A DNA stretch of 64,000 nucleotides, taken from contig NZ_CP045488.1 of the NCBI RefSeq assembly GCF_009392895.1, positions 2,170,001 through 2,234,000 of the forward strand, given 5' to 3'. This document shows, piece by piece, positions 1-9,700 of this stretch. Source of the DNA: Natronorubrum aibiense (lineage in GTDB: Archaea > Halobacteriota > Halobacteria > Halobacteriales > Natrialbaceae). The notes beneath the pieces are model-generated. The model was not told where the DNA came from. It ran no database searches and saw nothing but the letters and a program-made list of their open reading frames with translations. The translations under genes were made by a program, and so were the position numbers. The first letter of the stretch is position 1. Each line of letters opens with the position of its first letter.

Positions 1-1488
1 GTCGAGTTCGTCGGCGAGATGGGTCTGTAACGTCTCCTCGTCGGTGTCGCGTCCATCTCCAAGTACGACGCAGGCCAGCGGCCGTTCCTGCCATTTCTCG
101 TGGGGCACGCCGATGACGGCTGCCTCGACGACCGCCTCGTGGGCCATCAGCGCGTTCTCGAGTTCGATCGAGGATATCCACTCGCCGCCGCTTTTGATGA
201 CGTCTTTGGCGCGGTCGACGACCTCGAGGTAGCCGTCCTCGTCGACGGTGACGATATCGCCGGTTTTGAGCCACGACTTTTCGAAATCGTCTGCGGTCGC
301 GTCGGGTCGGTTGTAGTACTCCGAGACGACGGTGGGCCCGCGAACCCAGAGCTCGCCGGCGGCCTGCCCATCCCACGGAACTTCCTCGCCGGCATCGTTC
401 ACGACGCGCATCTCGAGGCCCGGCGAGAGCAATCCCTGCTTCTTGCGCTTGTCGTACTTCCGGCCGCGGTCCCAGTCGTCCATCTGCGATTTCGGCCGGG
501 AGACGGAGCCGATGCTCATCGTCTCGGTCATCCCCCATGCGTGTTCCATCGTGACATCGAACTCGTCTGCGTACCGGCGCATAACGTCTTCGGGGGCCGC
601 GCTGCCGCCGACGACGATTCGCTCGAGGGAGGAGAGGTCGCCGCCGTGTTCGTCGATGTGCTCGAGTAGGTTGATCCAGACCGTCGGGACGCCGGCGGTC
701 AGCGTGACGCCCTCGCGTTCGATCAGTTCGAGCAGGTCGGAAGACGTCGGAGACGGGCCGGGATAGACCTGGGTCGCGCCGGCCATCGTCGCCGCGTAGG
801 GGAACTCCCAGGAGTTGACGTGGAACATCGGCACGACGGGCATCACGACGTCGCGCTCGCTGATGTTCAGCCCCGCGGGCGTCATCACCATCATCGCGTG
901 AGCGTAGATCATCTTCTGGGTGTACTCGACGCCTTTCGGTCGCCCGGTCGTCCCGGACGTGTAACACATGCCGGCAGGAAGGTCTTCCTCGAGCGGCGGC
1001 AGCTGCTCGTCTGCGATCGGATCGTGCGCGTCGAGCAGATCCTCGTAGGCGATCGCGTCGATCTCAGTGTCGGGGACGGAGTCGGCCATGACGACGACCT
1101 CGTCGACTGGGAGGTCGTCCCAGAGTCGTTCGATCGTCTCGAACGGGTCCCCCGGATCGACGAACAGGATGTCGTCGTCGGCGTCCTCGACGATGTGGAC
1201 GATGTCCTCGTCGCCGAGCACGGCGTTGATCGTGTGCAACTGCGCGCTCGATAACGGGGCCGCGAAGTAGGTCTCGAAGTGTCGATGATGGTTCCAGCCG
1301 ACCGTGCCGATCCGATCGCCGGGACCGAACCCGCGGCCGGTGAGCGCGGCGACCAGCGATCGCACGCGGTCGCCGAACGCGTCGTACGTGTAGTCGGAGA
1401 TCCCGTCGTGAGTCCGCGAGACGACCCGCGTTTCGGGGTAGAGATTCGTCGGCCGCCAGAAAAACGGCCGCAGCGTCAGGTCGGTCAT
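1..1488 (-). CDS. Acyl-CoA synthetase / AMP-dependent ligase (3' end cut by window)
   Basis: An AMP-forming ligase of the medium/long-chain acyl-CoA synthetase type. It would activate a carboxylic acid through an acyl-adenylate and transfer it to CoA in the cytoplasm. 496 codons are visible from the ATG at 1488 and the frame is still open at base 1, so a short C-terminal piece is missing (family members are usually about 540 residues). The adenylate-forming signature [16 protein letters not shown] is present, followed by the WGMTE motif and the [10 protein letters not shown] and [14 protein letters not shown] motifs of the ligase core. The start lies one base after the livF stop codon, so the gene is probably the last member of the transporter operon. 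Substrate chain length cannot be read from the sequence; neighbouring liv genes hint at branched or organic acid catabolism, which is inference. Confidence 0.9.
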   Translation of the reverse strand, partial: MTDLTLRPFFWRPTNLYPETRVVSRTHDGISDYTYDAFGDRVRSLVAALTGRGFGPGDRIGTVGWNHHRHFETYFAAPLSSAQLHTINAVLGDEDIVHIVEDADDDILFVDPGDPFETIERLWDDLPVDEVVVMADSVPDTEIDAIAYEDLLDAHDPIADEQLPPLEEDLPAGMCYTSGTTGRPKGVEYTQKMIYAHAMMVMTPAGLNISERDVVMPVVPMFHVNSWEFPYAATMAGATQVYPGPSPTSSDLLELIEREGVTLTAGVPTVWINLLEHIDEHGGDLSSLERIVVGGSAAPEDVMRRYADEFDVTMEHAWGMTETMSIGSVSRPKSQMDDWDRGRKYDKRKKQGLLSPGLEMRVVNDAGEEVPWDGQAAGELWVRGPTVVSEYYNRPDATADDFEKSWLKTGDIVTVDEDGYLEVVDRAKDVIKSGGEWISSIELENALMAHEAVVEAAVIGVPHEKWQERPLACVVLGDGRDTDEETLQTHLADELD

Positions 1489-1489
1489 G

Positions 1490-2206
1490 TTAGGCGACCT
1501 CCTCCGGTGAGACGGCGAGGTACTTCTCGAGGAGGTCCTCACGCGCTTGGATCTCCTCGACTGATCCTTCGAAGACGATCGATCCGGTGTCGATGACGTA
1601 GCCACGCGTCGCCAACTCGAACGCGAAGTTGACGTTCTGCTCGGAGAGCAGGACAGTCACGTCCTCGTCGACGACCGCCTGAAGCATCTCCTGTAAGTCG
1701 TCGACGATGACTGGGGCGAGCCCTTCGGTTGGTTCGTCGAGCAAGAGCAACGAGGGCCGTTGCACGAGCGCGCGTGCGACCGCGAGCATCTGCTGTTCGC
1801 CCCCACTCAAATTCTGGGCGTCGCTCGTCCGCAGGTCGTCGAGGATCGGGAACAGTTCGTACATCTCCTCGATCGGTTTCGGGTCGGCGGCGAGTTTGTG
1901 TGCAAGCACGAGGTTCTCGTGAACCGATAGGGTCGGGAACACCCGGCGGTCTTCGGGCACCAGATTGATGCCGCGCTCGTTTAATTTGTCGGGCGATTTC
2001 CCGACGATGTTCTCGCCGCGGTAGACGATCGAACCGCGCCGCGGCGGCGTTACGCCCATAATCGATCGCATCGTCGTCGTCTTCCCGGCCCCGTTTCGGC
2101 CGAGTAAGGCGACGACTTCGCCCTCCGCGAGCTCGAGTGAGACGTCGTGGAGGACGTGGCTATTCCCGTAGTACGTGTCGATAGCGTCGAGTTCGAGTAC
2201 TGTCAT
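1490..2206 (-). CDS. livF: Branched-chain amino-acid type ABC transporter ATP-binding protein LivF
   Basis: One of two cytoplasmic ATPases that power a high-affinity importer of the branched-chain amino acid/amide family. The 238-residue product has Walker A LLGRNGAGKTTT near residues 33-44, the ABC signature LSGGEQQ, and Walker B LLLLDEPTEGLAP. The short form without the extra C-terminal LivG tail and the DEPTEGLAP wording are typical of LivF. Its start overlaps the livG stop by 4 bases (ATGA), so the two are translationally coupled. Substrate specificity of the system is decided by the binding protein and could be amino acids, amides, urea or small organic acids. Confidence 0.93.
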   Translation of the reverse strand: MTVLELDAIDTYYGNSHVLHDVSLELAEGEVVALLGRNGAGKTTTMRSIMGVTPPRRGSIVYRGENIVGKSPDKLNERGINLVPEDRRVFPTLSVHENLVLAHKLAADPKPIEEMYELFPILDDLRTSDAQNLSGGEQQMLAVARALVQRPSLLLLDEPTEGLAPVIVDDLQEMLQAVVDEDVTVLLSEQNVNFAFELATRGYVIDTGSIVFEGSVEEIQAREDLLEKYLAVSPEEVA

Positions 2207-2970
2207 ACTGCCTCACTGCCCAGGTAGGCTTCCGTCACGCGTTCGTCCGAGAGGACAGTCTTCGGGTCGCCGTCCGCGAGGACTGCCCCGTCGGCGAGAA
2301 CGACGATCCGGTCGGAGATGTCGGTGACGACGCCCATGTCGTGTTCGGTGACGACGAACGTGGCGTCGATGTCTGCGTTCAGTTCGTTGATCAGCGAGAC
2401 GATCTCTTTCGTCTCGGTTGGGTTCATCCCGGCCGTCGGCTCGTCGAGTAAGAACACCGTCGGCTCGATCGCGAGCGCGAGGGCGATCTCGACGTTGCGC
2501 TTTTCGCCGTGGCTCAACTCGTCACACGTCACTTCCGCCATGTCGGCGAGGTTCGTGAGTTCGAGCAGCTCGTCGACGTCGGCGTTGAGTTGCTCGTCGT
2601 TGGCCGCACGCGAACGGATATCGAGCGTCCGCCCTTCGTGAGCGATTCGGGCGACCTGGACGTTCTCGCGGATGGTCAACCGTTCGAAGATGTTGGTGAT
2701 CTGGTACGACCGCGAGAGGCCGCTCTGGGCCACGACGTGGGGTAGTGCGTCCGTAATGTCCTGCAGGGCACCGTCCTTCCGGAGTCGGATCGCGCCCGAA
2801 GTCGGTTCGAGCACCCCCGTCAGCAGGTTGTAGAAGGTCGTCTTTCCGGCCCCGTTCGGGCCGATGATACTGGTGATTTCGTCTTCCTCGAGTTCGAGCG
2901 AGACGTCGTTGACGGCGACGAGGTCGCCGAACTGTCGGCGGAGATTTTCGGTTTCGAGAACTGTCGTCAT
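2203..2970 (-). CDS. livG: Branched-chain amino-acid type ABC transporter ATP-binding protein LivG
   Basis: The second ATPase of the importer. The 255-residue protein carries Walker A IIGPNGAGKTTFYN, a signature loop LSHGEKRNVEIALAL (the form LSHGE is common in LivG), Walker B VFLLDEPTAGMNP and the H-loop EHDMGVV. The GMNP wording and the C-terminal extension AYLGSEAV are typical LivG features. It overlaps livM by 4 bases upstream and livF by 4 bases downstream, so the operon order is binding protein, H, M, G, F. Confidence 0.93.
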   Translation of the reverse strand: MTTVLETENLRRQFGDLVAVNDVSLELEEDEITSIIGPNGAGKTTFYNLLTGVLEPTSGAIRLRKDGALQDITDALPHVVAQSGLSRSYQITNIFERLTIRENVQVARIAHEGRTLDIRSRAANDEQLNADVDELLELTNLADMAEVTCDELSHGEKRNVEIALALAIEPTVFLLDEPTAGMNPTETKEIVSLINELNADIDATFVVTEHDMGVVTDISDRIVVLADGAVLADGDPKTVLSDERVTEAYLGSEAV

Positions 2971-4145
2971 TGGTCATTCCCTCCATCAGCAGCATCGCTT
3001 CGTCCGATCGACGTGAGGCGATCGCCTACCGATTCACTGACGAACGACGCTGCAGCGCCAGCGCCGTCGCGTTCGTACACTGTCTGGACCTCGAGGAGCC
3101 ACGCGTGGAGCATGACGAGCCCGCCGACGGCACCCTGCTTGAAGTAGAGCACGGTGACGATGAGCATGACCCCGAAGAAGAACTCCCAGTAGGCCTCGAG
3201 CGCCGGGAAGCGGCTGATCCCCCAGCGGACGTAGAGGTAGATTAACGCGCCGATGATTGGCCCGCCGAAGAACGTCGCGCCGCCGATGACGGTTGCCACG
3301 ACGGCGGTCGCACTCTGTGACCAGTGGGAGTGGTACGGCGACGCGACGCTCGCCAGTCCCGCGATCAGAACGCCGGCGACGCCAACGAAAAACGCCGAGA
3401 GGATGAACGTCATCCACCGGTGGTGCCGAACGTTGACGCCGAGTGCGGCGGCTCGATCGGGACTCTCGCGGATCGACTTACAGATCGTCCCGAACGGTGA
3501 GTTGACGATCCGCCAAATGGCGTACGTCGACGCGAGGACGATCGTCAACGTCAGATAGTAGTAGACCCGCCGATCGCCGAGTCTGAACTCCATCCCGCCG
3601 AGTTCGACGAACCCGAGCAAGACGAGCACCCCGTCGGTGCCGTTCGTGAGTCCGGCGGGGTTCTGGAGGATCAGCGAGTAGCCGAGCATCCCGAACGCGA
3701 GCGTGATCAGCGCGAAGTAAATCTCCTCGAGTCGAACGGAGAGCCAGCCGACCGGAATCGCGATCAGCACGACCAGCAGGACGCCGACGAAGCTGCCGAC
3801 GGCGAAGGTCACGAGCGGGGCGATACCGCTGCCGACCGCATCCGCGATGGTCGGCTGGAGGTCGCGCATGACGATCGCGAGCCCGTACGAGCCGCCGGCG
3901 AAGAACAGCGCGTGGCCGAACGAGAGCAGGCCGGTGTAGCCGTACAGGAGGTTGAAGGCGAGCGCGAACAGCGCGATGATCATGAACTCGGTGAACAGGT
4001 ACACCTGGAAGGTAGGGCCGAGTCCGATCAGGACCAGCCCGACCAACCCCAGCAGGGTGAATCGTTCTCTGGTCCAGCCGTTCTGGACGGCCTCCCGGCC
4101 GAACGTGCCGATCCGTGTCCCGAGATCGTTGTCTTGCGTACTCAT
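2967..4145 (-). CDS. livM: Branched-chain amino-acid type ABC transporter permease LivM
   Basis: An integral membrane permease that forms the import channel with LivH. The 392-residue protein has many hydrophobic segments and the conserved GYTGLLSFGHALFFAGGSY region near residue 70 that defines LivM-type permeases. The region around ALGVNVRHHRWMTF is the cytoplasmic coupling loop that contacts the ATPases. The N-terminal 30 residues and the C-terminal 45 residues are hydrophilic additions, probably haloarchaeal. Overlap of 4 bases with both neighbours shows it lies inside the transporter operon. Confidence 0.92.
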   Translation of the reverse strand: MSTQDNDLGTRIGTFGREAVQNGWTRERFTLLGLVGLVLIGLGPTFQVYLFTEFMIIALFALAFNLLYGYTGLLSFGHALFFAGGSYGLAIVMRDLQPTIADAVGSGIAPLVTFAVGSFVGVLLVVLIAIPVGWLSVRLEEIYFALITLAFGMLGYSLILQNPAGLTNGTDGVLVLLGFVELGGMEFRLGDRRVYYYLTLTIVLASTYAIWRIVNSPFGTICKSIRESPDRAAALGVNVRHHRWMTFILSAFFVGVAGVLIAGLASVASPYHSHWSQSATAVVATVIGGATFFGGPIIGALIYLYVRWGISRFPALEAYWEFFFGVMLIVTVLYFKQGAVGGLVMLHAWLLEVQTVYERDGAGAAASFVSESVGDRLTSIGRSDAADGGNDQ

Positions 4146-5029
4146 TCGCCGAACCCTCCGAACAGCCCTTCCGGACGGAACAGCAACACGAGGACCATCG
4201 CGAGAAACGGAATCGCGACGTGTCCGGCCGCCATAAACTTCGGTCCAATCGCTTGCAGCGTGCCGACGAACATCGCGCCCACGAACGCCCCGGAGAGCGA
4301 GCCGAGGCCGCCGATGACGACGATGATGAACGCGTCGATGATGACCTGTTCACCGAGTCCCGGACTGATCGACTGCAGCGGTGCAGCCAGTGCTCCGCCG
4401 AGTCCGGCGAGGAAGCTCCCCAGGAAGAAGACGCCGGTGTACAGCCGCGGCACGTCGACCCCGAGGATCGATGCCATCTCCCGGTCCGACGATGTCCCGC
4501 GGACGAGCGAACCAAAGTACGTCTTCGTGATGAACACCCACAGCCCGACCATGACGACGAATGCGGCACCGATGACGAATAGTCGGTAGGCGGTGAACGA
4601 ACTGCCGCCGATCGAGACGGGGAAGTCGAGCACTGCCGGCGGGTCGAGCGAGTACGACTTCGAGCCCCAGATGAGCCGTATTGCCTCGTGAGTGATGAGA
4701 ACGAAGCCGAAGGTGACGATCAACTGGTCGAGATCACCGTCGAGTCGCCCGTACAGTGGCCGGATCGTCCCGACTTCGATGAGGACGCCGATGATGCCGA
4801 CGGCCGTCGCACCGAGGAGGACCGCGAGCCAGAAGTTATCGACGAGGTTGTTCGTCACTGCCAGCGCGACGTAGGCTCCGATCATGTAGAACGCCCCGTG
4901 TGCGAAGTTCAGGACGCCCAGCACGCCGAAGATCAAGCTCAGGCCGACGGCGATCAGGAACAGGCGACTCCCGAGACTGAGTCCATTAATAACGTCCGAC
5001 AATCCTATAAACGCAATCGTATTTATCAT
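4142..5029 (-). CDS. livH: Branched-chain amino-acid type ABC transporter permease LivH
   Basis: The partner permease of LivM. The 295-residue hydrophobic protein shows the LivH motif GVLGVLNFAHGAFYMIGAYVA near residue 40 and the coupling-loop region REMASILGVDVPRLY. The start MINTIAF lies 43 bases downstream of the binding-protein gene. A TATA-like run sits about 20-26 bases upstream of this ATG, so livHMGF may also be transcribed from their own internal promoter. That would let the binding protein be made at a different level, which is common in such operons. Confidence 0.92.
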   Translation of the reverse strand: MINTIAFIGLSDVINGLSLGSRLFLIAVGLSLIFGVLGVLNFAHGAFYMIGAYVALAVTNNLVDNFWLAVLLGATAVGIIGVLIEVGTIRPLYGRLDGDLDQLIVTFGFVLITHEAIRLIWGSKSYSLDPPAVLDFPVSIGGSSFTAYRLFVIGAAFVVMVGLWVFITKTYFGSLVRGTSSDREMASILGVDVPRLYTGVFFLGSFLAGLGGALAAPLQSISPGLGEQVIIDAFIIVVIGGLGSLSGAFVGAMFVGTLQAIGPKFMAAGHVAIPFLAMVLVLLFRPEGLFGGFGE

Positions 5030-5047
5030 TCTTGTATAAGTATCAGG

Positions 5048-5056
5048 TTATATATC
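5048..5056 (-). promoter_or_regulatory. Possible internal promoter (TATA box) before livH
   Basis: Read on the minus strand the sequence is GATATATAA, an AT-rich run in an otherwise GC-rich stretch, 19-27 bases upstream of the livH ATG. This is close to the spacing expected for an archaeal TATA box of a leaderless or near-leaderless transcript. Placement is by eye and no transcript data are available. Confidence 0.35.
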
Positions 5057-5072
5057 AGCGGCGACGAGTTCG

Positions 5073-6374
5073 TTAGACCCCCGAGGGAAGGTCGGAGTCG
5101 CCGAGCGCGTCGTTTATCACGTCCGGTGTGGCCTCGTAGACCTCGACCGGATCGAGGACGTTGCTCTCCCACTCGTCGTCGTAGCTAACCGTCCCCCAGA
5201 TCGATGGCACAGTCGCCTGATTCGTCTCCTCGTTAAACTGGTAGTCACCGACCGGACCAGAGTGCTCCATGCCGGTGAACGCATCCACCAAGTCGTCCGA
5301 CCCAGTGCTTCCGGCCGATTCGATCGCCTCTTTGTACATGTAAACCGCCCGGTAGGCACCCTCGGCATTGTACGTCGGGAGGGTGTCGTACTCGTCGGTG
5401 TAGCGCTCGCGGAACGAGTTGTTCTCGTCGCTGTCCGGGACGAACGGATCGTACCGCGTCGAGGCGTGTTCCCCTTCGACCAGCGGCGAGCCATCGGCAG
5501 GGAGATCCGTCCCCATACCGACGCTGAAGAGCGTGTAGTCGATCTGGTCGAACCAGCCAGCGTTCTCGGCCTGCCCGAGGAACGTCGTCAGGTCGGCCCC
5601 CCACAGCGGCGTGATGACGCCGTCCGGGTCCGCGTCCATGATCGAACTGATGTACGGCGAGTAATCACCCGTCTCGAGTCCCGGGAACTGTTCCGCTGTA
5701 AACTCCGCGTCGACGTCGAGTCCCTCACAGAACGCCTGGAAGTAGTCCCAGGTCTGGTATCCGAACGCGTAGTCCGGACCGATCGTGGCCCACTCCGTCG
5801 CGTCGAGTTCTTCGGCCGTTCGAGCGGCGCCGTAGATGTCCTGTGCGAGGTTGTTGGCGTTTCGGAAGACGTAGTCGTTACCGACCGAGTCCTCGTGTTC
5901 ACCCTCCGGCGACGTCAGAAACGGCGTCGCTGCGTGCGTGGCCATAAACGGCATCTGGAACTGGGCGACCTGTGGTGCCAGCGCCTGTGCGACGCCACTG
6001 CTGTCTAACCCGAAGAGCCCGTCGACGTTTTCTTCTTCGATCAGACTCCGTAACTGACGGCCCGCCGTGGTGGCGTCGGCTTCGGTGTCCCGAGAGATAA
6101 TCGTGACCTCCTCACCGTCGATCCCGCCGTCATCGTTGATTTCGTCGGCGGCGAGTTCGTATCCTCGTTCCGCTTCTTCACCGTACAGCGATGCGAATCC
6201 GGAGGTGATGTAAAGTGCACCGAGCGTGACCCCCTCATCACTGCCGCCGCCGAGACAGCCTGCAACCGTCGCGAGTCCTGCTCCAGCGGCGGTCGTTTTC
6301 AGAAACGTTCGTCGATCGACACCTACCGAGTTCGCTGCCGCTCGCGAATCGTTGTTCTTGTGACCATTCCCCAT
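5073..6374 (-). CDS. Tat-exported lipoprotein substrate-binding protein of the liv transporter
   Basis: An extracellular binding protein of periplasmic-binding fold type I that captures the substrate and delivers it to LivHM. From the ATG at 6374 it is 433 residues. The N-terminus has a twin-arginine motif VDRRTFLK followed by a hydrophobic stretch and a lipobox TVAGC with the lipid-anchored Cys at residue 40, a typical haloarchaeal Tat lipoprotein. The mature part begins VTLGALYITSGFASLYGEEA, matching the start of leucine/amide-binding proteins. A TTG 21 bases further upstream would add seven residues, but the ATG is preferred because it leaves a conventional Tat signal. The ligand is unknown. 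Confidence 0.92.
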   Translation of the reverse strand: MGNGHKNNDSRAAANSVGVDRRTFLKTTAAGAGLATVAGCLGGGSDEGVTLGALYITSGFASLYGEEAERGYELAADEINDDGGIDGEEVTIISRDTEADATTAGRQLRSLIEEENVDGLFGLDSSGVAQALAPQVAQFQMPFMATHAATPFLTSPEGEHEDSVGNDYVFRNANNLAQDIYGAARTAEELDATEWATIGPDYAFGYQTWDYFQAFCEGLDVDAEFTAEQFPGLETGDYSPYISSIMDADPDGVITPLWGADLTTFLGQAENAGWFDQIDYTLFSVGMGTDLPADGSPLVEGEHASTRYDPFVPDSDENNSFRERYTDEYDTLPTYNAEGAYRAVYMYKEAIESAGSTGSDDLVDAFTGMEHSGPVGDYQFNEETNQATVPSIWGTVSYDDEWESNVLDPVEVYEATPDVINDALGDSDLPSGV

Positions 6375-6729
6375 GTTATTGCTAACCACAAACAATCACG
6401 GATCCAACTCTGTATGGTGAATATAAATAAATTATGTTTATTTAAAATACATATAGTATCGTAATCACTATTGGGAAATTCAGTGTCACTACGCTTTGAT
6501 CGGTGAGGGTTGTGTCTCGATTAGCCACCAGAGCGACTTCGTACCAGTGTACTATTAATTAATCTAGTCTGCCATTCCGCAGTACCATCGAACAGTTGGA
6601 GATTCGGGTGGCGACGATCGACGTTCGACCGTGCCTTCGTATCAGAACGTGTAGGGCTCCTTGCCGAGGTTATCAGATGTGGTAATATGCACGTGACTTT
6701 TTTGAAGGGGGAAAGATAGGTTGATTTCA
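6375..6729. promoter_or_regulatory. AT-rich divergent intergenic region between liv and pil operons
   Basis: About 355 bases without a convincing gene, separating the two divergent operons. A long AT-rich patch (roughly 6419-6463) contains, on the minus strand, a TATA-like box over about 6421-6432. This lies about 50 bases upstream of the binding-protein ATG and would allow a short leader. On the plus strand, purine-rich GAAGGGGGAAAG ends about 12 bases before the pilB ATG and could serve as a ribosome-binding site. A 69-codon minus-strand reading frame here (6521-6730) lacks haloarchaeal amino-acid bias and is not called. Confidence 0.45.
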
Positions 6730-9700
6730 ATGGCTATTGACGAGGGCGATCAATCAGATGCCGGGAAATTTTCTGAGGGCGAGGCATCTGAATCGGTGTC
6801 GGAAGACCGAACATCCCACGAGTCGGACACGGATTCGGGCGTCCGCGTCGGTGAGTACACGTGGGCAGACTTCATGGCGGACCACGGCTACGGCGACGAA
6901 GTTTCTACGCTCTATCCCGATGATCCCGAACCTGCAGCCGACGATCAACTCGGACTCGATACCGACGAACCGGTCGAACCGACGGTCCCGCGTGGTGACG
7001 ACTGGGCCCGAGTCGACTTCGATCCCGAAGCGTATCTCGGCAGACATCCGGACACGCTCGAGTCGGTCATCGCTGACCCGGCGAAACCGAACGCCGAAAC
7101 GCTGTGGAAAATCTTTCTCGAGTACGTCGATCCGGAGACGACACCCGTCACGAAAGACGTCTGGACGTGGGAACACTACAAATGGGAGTACTACTACGAG
7201 GACGACGGCTCCCGCCCGCGCGATGCAAACGGCGAGATCATCCGCCACGACAAGGAAGACGCGCTCGGTTTCGATCCGGACACCATCGAACAGCGACTGT
7301 TCGCCGGCGACGAGGCCGCGATGGTGTTGGACGAACTCGTCGAGGAACGAACCGTCAACGTCCAGGCGGATATCGACGAAGACGACTTCTTCTCGACGGC
7401 CACGGGCAACACGACCGTCACCAACCGCTACGACCTCGAGAAGGCGGTCCCGATGGACAAGAAGACCCACTTTCGGGAAGTCGAGCGCTACTGGGTGAAC
7501 AAACCCTACGCCTGTGTGGTCATCTTCCACTCCGAGAAGGAAAACGAGAAGAAGTACTACATGATCGAGCCGTACCGAAACGAGATCGAGCAGGAACTTC
7601 AGGAGTTCCTCTCGGGCAAACTCAGGACGGCGATCAAGTACTCCGAGGACGGGATCAAAGAGAAAGCGACCGAGGACGGTCGCCGAACCGTGATCGAAGA
7701 GGAAACCCGGCGCTTGCTGAAACGGTACGATCTCTTCGAACAGGCGTCAGGCGGGACCCAAAAGAGCCTCCTCGAGACGCTACAGACGTTGCTCGATGAC
7801 GACGACGAGGACGACGAGGTGGAATCCGGCCCCGACCCGCTCGAGGGAATCTCGGTACGGCCCGAACCGGCGATTCTCGAGGACGATCCGGACACGCTCT
7901 CGGAGTATCAAGTCGAGAAACTGCTGTACTTGCTCAAGCGTAATTTCATCGGCTACGAGCGTATCGACGGTATCAAACACGACATCAACGTCGAGGACAT
8001 TTCCGTCGACGGCTACAACTCGCCCGTCTTCGTCTACCACTCGGAGTACGAACAGATCATCTCGAACATCTACCACGGCAAGGACGAACTCGACGACTTC
8101 GTCGTCAAACTTGCACAGCGCTCGGGCAAGGGGATCAGTAAACGTCTCCCGCAGGTCGACGCGACACTCCCCGACGGATCGCGTGCGCAGTTGACATTGG
8201 GGCAGGAGGTTTCCGACCACGGGACCAACTACACTATCCGGCAGTTCAAGGACGTTCCGTTCACCCCGATCGACCTCATCAACTGGAATACGTTCAGCCT
8301 CGATGAGATGGCGTTTCTCTGGCTCGCTATCGAGAACCACAAGAGCCTGATCTTCGCCGGCGGGACGGCATCCGGGAAGACGACCTCGCTGAACGCTGTC
8401 TCACTGTTTATCCCGAGCAGCGCGAAGATCGTCTCCATCGAGGACACCCGCGAGGTCGAACTCCCACAGCGAAACTGGATCGCGAGCGTCACGCGCCCGT
8501 CTTTTGCCGACGACGAGCAGGGTGACGTCGACGAGTTCGACTTGCTCGAGGCCGCACTACGGCAGCGACCCGACTACATCGTGATGGGTGAGATCCGTGG
8601 TGAAGAAGGTCGAACGCTGTTTCAGGTCATGTCGACGGGGCACACCACCTACACGACGTTCCACGCCGACTCCGTCGACGAAGTTCTCAAACGCTTCACG
8701 ACGGACCCGATCAACGTCTCGAAGACGATGTTTACGGCGTTGGATCTGGTCTCGATCCAGACCCAGACCCGGGTACAGGGGCGGAAGGTGCGTCGGAACA
8801 AGTCACTAACCGAAATCAACCACTACGAGGCCGAACACGACGAGATCAACGTTCAGGACGTCTACCAGTGGCAGGCCGAAACCGACGAGTTCCTCAAGAT
8901 GGGGGACTCGAACACCTTAGAGGAGATCCAGTTCGACCGCGGCTGGAGCAAAGAGAAACTCGAGGAGGAACTGTTCAAACGCGAGGTCATCATCGCCTAC
9001 CTCATCAAAAACGGGCTCAACACGTACGCGGAGGTCGCCGCGACCGTCCAGGCGTTTATCAACGATCCGGACACGATCCTGACGCTCATCGCGAACGGCT
9101 ACCTCGAGGACAGCCTCGAGGACTTACGCGAGATGGAAAGCGTCCTGATCGACGTGGATCAGGAAAAAGAGGAACTCGTGCCCCGACCCGAGGCGACCGA
9201 CGAGACCTACAACCTCTCGATGGATCTCTTAGAGCGAGCCGAGGAGTCGCTGTTCGAGGAGTACCGCGGGAAGGTTCCGAGCGGTCTCGCCAGCGCACTT
9301 GGCGGGGTCGAAGTGGAAGAAACGGTCGAGGTCGACCGCGCCGATACCGACGAGTTCGAGTTCGCCGGCGAGGTCGACGGCACCATCGACGAAGAGACGT
9401 GGGAACTCGGGAACAGTTCGACCGCGTTCGGCGCTGATTCTGGCGGCGACACCGACGAACCCGCGTGGCTCAGCGATGACTCCGGCTTCGACATCAGCGA
9501 CGCTGGCGCGGACCTCGAGTCAAGCGCCGAGGCTACGGCCGACACTGCGACGCCCGACGACGCCGGTGACAACTCGAGCCCCGTGGATCAAGACGGGCCC
9601 ACGGCTGGCGGCGAGGCCACCACGGACGAGCCAGTGGCGGAGGGGGCCCTCCCTGCAGCGAGGTCGGAGACCGACTCGTCGCAGTCGGATGCAGACGCAG

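Noticed and set aside
6521-6730. 69-codon minus-strand frame in the liv-pil gap
   Set aside because: No acidic bias, no motif, overlaps the likely pilB leader; better explained as intergenic.
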